Of a stretch of 64,000 nt of DNA, positions 58,680 through 64,000 are shown one piece after another (position 1 is the first letter of the stretch; every line of letters begins with the position of its first letter). A program made the position numbers and the translations under genes. The notes beneath the pieces are model-generated. The model worked only from the letters and a program-made list of their open reading frames with translations, did no database searches and had not been told where the DNA came from. The stretch covers positions 1 to 64,000 of IMG/VR virus record IMGVR_UViG_3300037193_001894; one strand, written 5' to 3'. The DNA comes from a virus.

Positions 58680-60898
58680 CAGCCACCACCCATCGCCCCG
58701 GAGCCCCGGTGGGTGGGCTTGCGCGGCTCGCCGTCGGCGTCCTCGGCGTAGCCGGAGACGCGGAGCAGCCTGCTGGCCTCGGGGGACAGGTCGATCTGGA
58801 CCCGGGTCCCCTTCCAGCCCTTGCTGTTGCCGCCCGGCTTGTCGCCGGGGTGCTCCTTGAAGTACTCCTCCGCGCTCTGCCCGACGGACGCACCCTTGCC
58901 CTTCTGCTTGGCCTCCTTCGCGGCCTTCTTCCGGGCGGTGCCGTCCACCTCCCCTCCGGTGAACGCGCCGATGTCCTCGCCGCCGTACTCCCCGCCGACG
59001 AACTTGGCCTGGCCGCTCTGCAACTGCCCGGAGTAGTACTTGATGGCCTCCTCCAGCGAGACCACCTTCGAGCCCTTGGGGCCACGGACCTGGACCTTCT
59101 GGTCCTTCTGGGAGTCCTCGCTGAGGCCCTGGAGCATCGCCTCCATCGCGCCCGAGCGGCTCTTGGTCTTCTCGGCCTGGCCGATGTACGCCTCGGTGGC
59201 ACCGGCCGCAGACGACCCGAACAGGCCGTTGCCGTGCTCGCGGAGTTCACCCTGCCAGTCCTTGGCGTTGATCAGGCCCTGCTTGCCCTTCTTGGCCGCG
59301 ACGCCCTTCGAGCCCCGGGCGGTGGACTTGCCGCTGAGGTCGGTCTTGCCGACGTTGGCCTGCTTCTGGGCGGAGACGGCACCAGCGGTCTGGCCGTTCA
59401 ACTCCCGGATCAGGTGCATGGTCGCGTCCTGGTGGGACCGGAACTGCATCCCGTAGAACTGCGAGGCCATCTGCTGGAAGGCCACCGGGTCGAGGTCTCC
59501 GGCCCGGTTCCAGAACTCGGTGGCGATCGCCTCGGACTCGGCCGACGGGTCGGCCTGGAGCGCCTCGGAGCGGCTCTTGATCTCGTTGTTGAGCCAGCGC
59601 CACAGGCCGGGGTCGTAGCCCTCGATGTAGGACTGCAAGGTCTGCGCGCCCATCTGGGATGCCGCGTTGTTCACCCGGGTGGGGTTGGTGCGCTCCATCG
59701 TGTTGAGTTGGTTCAGCGAGACGCCCATGCTGCCCGCGAGCATGTAGCGGTAGGAGTTGTTGCTCATCTGGCCCGACGGGTCGAGGTGCTGGAAGCCCCG
59801 ACCACCCATGGTCATCGCCTGGGCGCGGTTCTCGGCCACGGTGGTCGAGGACGCCCCGAAGCCCGACTGGATCGCGGTGTTCACCAGTTCGGTCAACTGC
59901 GCCCGAGCCTGCTGGGCGTTCACCCCGGCGTCGCCAGCGGACAGGGAGAGGTCGTCGAGCGCGTCCTTGAGTTGCATCAGGTCGGTGTTGGCGCTGCGCG
60001 AGGCGACCGAGAGCACCTGGAGCGACTCGGGCACCGAGGCCCCGAACGCCTCCTTGGACTGGTACATGAAGTCCATGGCGTCCTCGCGGTTCTGCGCCAT
60101 GTCGTCGGAGCCGTTGTTGTAGCCCAGCGCGGTCGCGCCCTTGAACGCCTGCCGGGCCTCCTGCTCGTTGAACAGCCGCCCGTACTCGACGCGCTGCCAC
60201 TCCTCGCCCATCCGCTCGCCGATGGCCTCGATGTGGCCACCCGAGCCGCCGACGCTGCGGTAGAAGTTGTTCTTGTTGATCTGCGACTGGTACTCGCTGA
60301 TCAGGTTGGCCCCGAGTTGCAAGGCCGGGACCGCGCTGACCGCGCCGCCCCAGATCTTGTTGCTCAGCCCCGGCCCGTAGCCGCCCTGGGGCACGTACGG
60401 GGTCCTGGGGGTGCCACCGGGCTGCGGAGCACCTGCCGGAGCGCCAGCGCCCCCGCCAGAGCCTCCAGAGCCGCCTCCGGCCGATCCTCCGGTGGGTCCC
60501 GACGGGGCTCCCGAGCCCCCGCCCTGGCCCGGGATGATCTGCTGCGCGGGAGAGGAGCCGGTCTGCACCGGCTGTCCGGCTCGGGCCTGGGGGTCGAGGC
60601 CACTGCTCGCGTCCCAGCCCCGGAGGCCGAGCACCTGCCGACCGGCGCTCCTGACGCTGGAGGTCATCCCCGCGAGGTTGTCCCAGGACTGCTGGGGGCC
60701 GACCGAGGCCTTGAGGCTGCCCAGCGCGGCCGAGCGCGACCGGACGGACTGCGGGGCGGTGTCGCCGAGCAGCGACTGCATCGCCGCAGTCTGCTGGCGC
60801 TGCGACTCCACGATCTGATCCACGGAGTTCTGGAACGCCTGCACCACAGGGCCGAGGGCGTCCACCCCGCTCTCGGGCCGATCGAGTCCGACAGCCAT
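58679..60898 (-). CDS. Tape measure protein
   Basis: The 739-residue protein has helical N- and C-terminal parts, a flexible Gly/Ser/Ala/Pro-rich stretch near 125-175 (GGGSGGSGGGAGAP), and a mainly helical middle (LSVASRSANTDLMQLKDALDDLS). It follows the chaperone pair, the standard position. About 740 residues would predict a tail of roughly 110 nm at 1.5 A per residue (family rule, not measured). No peptidase domain is seen. The ATG at 60898 overlaps the chaperone stop. Confidence 0.82.
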   Translation of the reverse strand: MAVGLDRPESGVDALGPVVQAFQNSVDQIVESQRQQTAAMQSLLGDTAPQSVRSRSAALGSLKASVGPQQSWDNLAGMTSSVRSAGRQVLGLRGWDASSGLDPQARAGQPVQTGSSPAQQIIPGQGGGSGAPSGPTGGSAGGGSGGSGGGAGAPAGAPQPGGTPRTPYVPQGGYGPGLSNKIWGGAVSAVPALQLGANLISEYQSQINKNNFYRSVGGSGGHIEAIGERMGEEWQRVEYGRLFNEQEARQAFKGATALGYNNGSDDMAQNREDAMDFMYQSKEAFGASVPESLQVLSVASRSANTDLMQLKDALDDLSLSAGDAGVNAQQARAQLTELVNTAIQSGFGASSTTVAENRAQAMTMGGRGFQHLDPSGQMSNNSYRYMLAGSMGVSLNQLNTMERTNPTRVNNAASQMGAQTLQSYIEGYDPGLWRWLNNEIKSRSEALQADPSAESEAIATEFWNRAGDLDPVAFQQMASQFYGMQFRSHQDATMHLIRELNGQTAGAVSAQKQANVGKTDLSGKSTARGSKGVAAKKGKQGLINAKDWQGELREHGNGLFGSSAAGATEAYIGQAEKTKSRSGAMEAMLQGLSEDSQKDQKVQVRGPKGSKVVSLEEAIKYYSGQLQSGQAKFVGGEYGGEDIGAFTGGEVDGTARKKAAKEAKQKGKGASVGQSAEEYFKEHPGDKPGGNSKGWKGTRVQIDLSPEASRLLRVSGYAEDADGEPRKPTHRGSGAMGGG

Positions 60899-61949
60899 CA
60901 GACCCACTCCCCTGGCACGGGGCGCTCGCCGTCAGCGCCGGAGACGCTGATCTCGTCCTGGCCCATCATCTGCGCGAGCAGGGCCAACTCGTCATCGGCG
61001 ATGTCGGAGGGGGACTGCCAGCGCACGCCGGAGTAGTCGTACTCCACACCGTCCTGGGCCAGGGAGTCCTCGGCTTCGAGGTCGGCAGCCTCGCCGGGGA
61101 AGTACTCGGGGAAGACCTCGGCCGGGCTGGCACCTGCTGCGATCTGGGCCAGCCGGAAGTCGCTGACGAAGCGCTCGCCCTTGTCGAGGGTGTCCTGACG
61201 CTGGAGGAGTTCCAGCCCGATCTCCTGCACCACCGACAGCCTCCTTCCTCGCATCAGCCCCCTCCGCTCGACGAGACGGAGTTGGTGCTCTAGCCAGTCG
61301 TCGATTCGGCTGGGGCTGACGCTTTTCCCATGGCCTCCACGACACTGGTGGTCTTCATCTCCAGTTCGAGGTACTTGAGGTAGACGGCCTCGATGGTGAA
61401 CTGGAACCAGCGGGCCTTGACGTAGTTGAAGCGCTGGTACGCCCAGGCGAAGTCGTTGGAGTCCGCAGCCACCGGGACCGGCAGGTCCGAGCCGTCCACC
61501 TTCTGCGTGGCCAGGGCGACCATCGCGGTGCGGTAGGCGAGCCCGGCTCCCATCGTCTGGTCGTACTCCTTGGTCAGCAGGGTGACCGCGAGCAGTTCAT
61601 CGACGGTGAGGGTCCGGATCACGAACTTGTGGCCGAGCCACTCGAACTCCCGAGACAGCGACCCGATGAAGGCCAGGCCGTGGAAGTCGTCGCGGTAGCG
61701 CGGGTCGAACTCCGGAAGCCGGTTGCCCTCCTCGTCCAGCAGCGGCCCAACCTCCTCCTCCGGCACGGGGTCGAAGATGCTGGGTCGGGCCTGTGCGAGG
61801 TCGAAGGGGGCGAAGCCCTCCTCGTCGGTCTGCGGCTCAGGCGACTCCTTGGCCTGCGGGTCGGAGGGGAAGTCCAGGCCGAGGTCGAGGGTCTCCTCGT
61901 GGAACTCGTCCTGCAACTCCTGCGACCCGTCGCCCGGGGGCAACGGCAT
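60898..61949 (-). CDS. Tail assembly chaperone, -1 frameshift product (GT)
   Basis: Ribosomes that slip -1 at 61323-61329 leave the 219-residue frame ten codons before its stop. They continue as SVSPSRIDDWLEHQLRLV and through the frame ending at 60898, giving about 350 residues. The second frame lacks its own good start (its first ATG at 61254 has no clear ribosome-binding site by position and follows the overlap) and is in the correct -1 phase. G/GT pairs fold the tape measure before tail assembly. The two acidic parts fit the family. Confidence 0.8.
61290..61949 (-). CDS. Tail assembly chaperone, short product (G)
   Basis: The 219-residue zero-frame product begins PLPPGDGSQELQDEFHEET and has an acidic N-terminus, FEWLGHKFVIRTLTVDELL (typical chaperone strand-helix) and a C-terminus ending in GKASAPAESTTG. 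AAGGAG lies seven bases before the ATG. It stops at a TAG soon after the slippery site. It lies between the tube and tape-measure genes as expected. Confidence 0.83.
   Translation of the reverse strand: MPLPPGDGSQELQDEFHEETLDLGLDFPSDPQAKESPEPQTDEEGFAPFDLAQARPSIFDPVPEEEVGPLLDEEGNRLPEFDPRYRDDFHGLAFIGSLSREFEWLGHKFVIRTLTVDELLAVTLLTKEYDQTMGAGLAYRTAMVALATQKVDGSDLPVPVAADSNDFAWAYQRFNYVKARWFQFTIEAVYLKYLELEMKTTSVVEAMGKASAPAESTTG
61323..61329 (-). other. Programmed -1 frameshift slippery heptamer
   Basis: On the minus strand the zero frame reads G GGA AAA, a canonical X XXY YYZ heptamer. After simultaneous slippage the next codon is AGC, and the -1 frame stays open for 141 codons. A stable GC-rich structure could form in the 60 bases downstream, but I have not folded it. 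Confidence 0.8.
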
Positions 61950-61969
61950 GTTGGCTCTCCTTCTCGGGA

Positions 61970-62482
61970 TCAGCGGCGGCGGTTGAGCGGGGAGGTGTGG
62001 GTGTAGGCCACGGTGATCCCCTTGGTGACCGCGAGCGCCCCGACGGTAACGGTGTCCCCGTCGTTGATGTCCACGATCACGCAGTTGTGGTAGACCTTGC
62101 CCCGCCAGCGGCCTGGCTGCCGCTCGGTGCCCGGGGGCTTGATGATCTGCTGGCAGGTGACGTACTGCGGGTCGGCCGCGAGACGCCGGAAGATCTCGAC
62201 GATGTTGTAGGTGCCCGCCAGCCCGGCCAACTGCTCCCAGACGGCGGTGTTCCACAACTCGCGGACGGTCAGCATCAGCGTGCCGCCCTGGAGCACGCGG
62301 CTGGTCGCGATCTCGACCGGGTGCTCGTAGCCGATGGGGTGGATGAACTGGTACGGCTGACCCAGGTCGGAGAACGCCCGCTGCCCGGAGTCCTCGATGC
62401 CCTCGCAGAACGCGATGGGCTTCCCTCGGTACTGGAACGTGGTGTAGCCGGAACCGACTACACGGACCTTGGTGTTGGGCAT
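61970..62482 (-). CDS. Tail tube protein
   Basis: The 170-residue protein reads MPNTKVRVVGSGYTTFQYRG, then a body with IEIATSRVLQGGTLMLTVREL-type strands and YHNCVIVDINDGDTVTVGAL near the end. This resembles gp19/tube proteins of contractile tails. It lies directly after the sheath gene, the standard order. The family is divergent, so assignment leans on order and length. Confidence 0.72.
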   Translation of the reverse strand: MPNTKVRVVGSGYTTFQYRGKPIAFCEGIEDSGQRAFSDLGQPYQFIHPIGYEHPVEIATSRVLQGGTLMLTVRELWNTAVWEQLAGLAGTYNIVEIFRRLAADPQYVTCQQIIKPPGTERQPGRWRGKVYHNCVIVDINDGDTVTVGALAVTKGITVAYTHTSPLNRRR

Positions 62483-62503
62483 CTCTCGGCCGATCCTTCC
62501 GGG

Positions 62504-63997
62504 TTAGGCTGCTGCGTCCTGCTCCTCGATGAGGATCTCGCTCGTGCTGAGGTCCATCGAGAAGGAGACGGTGATGTAGTTGAGGGGCAGGAACGGGCGG
62601 TAGGTGAACTGGGCCTCGATCGCCGTCGGGTCCCCGCTGGGCAGGGACTGCTGGCGGACCTGGAGGTCGAGCCACTCGCGCAGCACCAGGTCGGTCTCGG
62701 CCGCGTCGAGGATCCCGGTCAGGATGCCCTTGACCCGGATGGTCATCTCGTCGTCGATCGGGTCACCGATCAGGTCGGCCGCGATGATGCCCTCGGAGAC
62801 CAACTGGTAGAGCGTGTCCTGCGAGCGGGTGACGCTGATCTCGCGGGTGAGCAGGCTCGTCGGGTCGGTGGAGATCCCGTGCCGGACGACCAGCCGGTTG
62901 GACCGGCCTACCTCGGTGACCGCCACCCCGGCCGCAGACAGGGTGTTCTTGAAGGTCCGCGTCATCTCGCTCTTGACCGTGGTCGGGATGCCGCTGAACC
63001 CGTAGATCTGCTGCTGGGTCAGGCCCCGGTTGAGGTCCGAGGCCGCGAGCCGCCCGGCGTACGCCGCCGCCAGGTACTGGCCACCGACCTCGGTGGTCTG
63101 GCCGAGGTTGTTGTTGTAGAGGTGCATCCGGTTCGGGAACGCCAGCATCACCCGCTTGGAGCCCACCGCAGCGGCCACCTCGTCGAAGGACGTGCCCGAG
63201 TCGTCGTAGAGCGTGTCCGCCCCCACGAAGGCGATCCGGCCGAAGCCGGAGGCTGCCTGGGTCTCGCAGTGGGTGCGGGCGTCGGAGACCAGCCCGGCGA
63301 AGCCCGAGGTGTAGGCCGTCCCGTCGGTGTCGGGGGCCGCGAAGACCGGCACCAGCAGCGTCGTGGAGTAGGACTCCTGCAACTTGGTGTAGGCCTGCTG
63401 GAACCGGGTGCGCAGGTTGATCTCGGTCGTGGTCGGCTCCACGGCCAGGCAGACCACGGTGCCCGCGCCGTTCTCGAACGCGATCCTGGCAGCCAGGGAC
63501 ACCGGGCTGGCGACCTGGGATCCGTCCGGGTCGCTGGGCAGCGAGGAGAGCATCGCCGGGCCGTAGATCTGCTCGACCGAGTAGTACTCGTCGAAGCGCT
63601 GCGGGGAGTAGTAGGTCTCGTCGGCGTAGGAGTAGGAGACGGTGACGACCTCCCCCTCGGTGACGGCCGTCGATGCCCCGACTCGGGCGATCGTGGTGGA
63701 CTCGCTGGCGGTGGCTCCGCGCACCAGCGCGTAGTCGGTGTTCTCCACCAGGACCGTGCCGTCGGCCTTGGTCACCACGAGGTCCGGGCTGGTGTCGCTG
63801 TCGGGCAGCACGCCCTTGTTCAGCAGCGGCTTGGCCGTCGTCGTCAGCGTGACCGACTCGGTGGAGACCTGGTACCCCCGAGCCTGGCCAACAACGGTGA
63901 CGGTCGTGGTCGGCACGCCGACGGGGGTGACGATGCCCTCGGCGTTCCCCCGGACATAGACCCCGGGCGGGTTGTACTGAGTGAAGTCAACAGTCAC
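62504..63997 (-). CDS. Tail sheath protein
   Basis: The 497-residue protein starts TVDFTQYNPPGVYVRG, the PGVY start typical of contractile-tail sheaths. It has an Ig-like domain (ADGTVLVENTDYALV) and a C-terminal domain with GVAVTEVGRSNRLVV, REISVTRSQDTLYQLV and LNYITVSFSMDLS, which match sheath C-termini. It proves a contractile tail. The GTG start is four bases inside the right edge of the window, so a longer N-terminus cannot be excluded. Confidence 0.9.
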   Translation of the reverse strand: MTVDFTQYNPPGVYVRGNAEGIVTPVGVPTTTVTVVGQARGYQVSTESVTLTTTAKPLLNKGVLPDSDTSPDLVVTKADGTVLVENTDYALVRGATASESTTIARVGASTAVTEGEVVTVSYSYADETYYSPQRFDEYYSVEQIYGPAMLSSLPSDPDGSQVASPVSLAARIAFENGAGTVVCLAVEPTTTEINLRTRFQQAYTKLQESYSTTLLVPVFAAPDTDGTAYTSGFAGLVSDARTHCETQAASGFGRIAFVGADTLYDDSGTSFDEVAAAVGSKRVMLAFPNRMHLYNNNLGQTTEVGGQYLAAAYAGRLAASDLNRGLTQQQIYGFSGIPTTVKSEMTRTFKNTLSAAGVAVTEVGRSNRLVVRHGISTDPTSLLTREISVTRSQDTLYQLVSEGIIAADLIGDPIDDEMTIRVKGILTGILDAAETDLVLREWLDLQVRQQSLPSGDPTAIEAQFTYRPFLPLNYITVSFSMDLSTSEILIEEQDAAA

Positions 63998-64000
63998 TGG

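Overview
This window is almost entirely the genome of a contractile-tailed (myovirus-type) bacteriophage, most likely of a high-GC actinobacterium. The tail sheath, tube, gp25-like protein, baseplate J-like protein and baseplate hub show the contractile tail. The actinobacterial host is an inference from the high GC, heavy GTG-start use, GGAGAG-type ribosome binding sites and the actinophage flavour of several small genes. Every gene I can support lies on the minus strand, so transcription runs from high to low coordinates. Most neighbours overlap by ATGA or GTGA or are a few bases apart. I see no integrase, repressor/excisionase pair, tRNA, CRISPR array or insertion sequence.

Layout in order of transcription. 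(1) 64.0-38.2 kb, tail module: sheath, tube, the two tail-assembly-chaperone frames joined by a canonical -1 slippery site (GGGAAAA at 61323-61329), tape measure, adaptor proteins, a 1061-residue hub carrying three peptidoglycan-hydrolase-like domains, gp25, gpJ and gpI-like proteins, then large receptor-binding or fibre-type proteins and small repeat proteins. A PD-(D/E)XK-type nuclease gene sits among the tail genes at 42.5-43.0 kb. (2) 38.1-32.1 kb: an SNF2-type helicase, an HExxH metallopeptidase, a DinG/XPD-type iron-sulphur helicase and small proteins. (3) 32.0-30.3 kb, lysis: a 52-residue protein, an amidase-type endolysin and a holin, closed by a strong terminator. (4) 30.2-25.9 kb, accessory early genes: a DnaJ-type zinc-finger protein, a run of tiny overlapping genes, one gene broken at a run of eight G, a 5'-3' exonuclease and a zinc-finger protein. 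(5) 25.9-25.5 kb: a noncoding island bounded by terminator hairpins, with a candidate promoter and palindromic operator. (6) 25.5-10.0 kb, replication and recombination: Sm-like protein, helicase loader, DnaB-like helicase, HTH protein, DnaG-like primase, J-domain-like protein, candidate SSB, DNA polymerase III alpha, RecA, RecB/Cas4-like and other nucleases, RuvC-like resolvase and a sigma-like HTH protein. (7) 10.0-0.7 kb, packaging: candidate small terminase, a DUF932 protein, a papain-like cysteine protease, the large terminase, and a polyvalent protein with several ADP-ribosyltransferase-like domains and a ParB-like segment. Portal, capsid protease and major capsid genes are not in the window; they should lie between the polyvalent protein and the sheath on the complete map.

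The first ~0.69 kb is not phage. It encodes, on the minus strand, the membrane part of a HupE/UreJ-family protein at clearly lower GC. The phage polyvalent protein is cut in mid-domain where this begins. An assembly chimera is the simplest explanation.

Together the genes describe a phage that brings nearly its own replisome (PolC/DnaE-type polymerase, primase, helicase, loader, candidate SSB, 5'-3' exonuclease) and a recombination set, and that enters through a contractile tail whose hub can attack both glycan and peptide bonds. The most unusual features are the tri-enzymatic hub, the papain-like protease beside the terminase, the multi-domain ART/ParB protein, a tail gene whose start appears to be ATC, and the repeat families in the tail-tip proteins.
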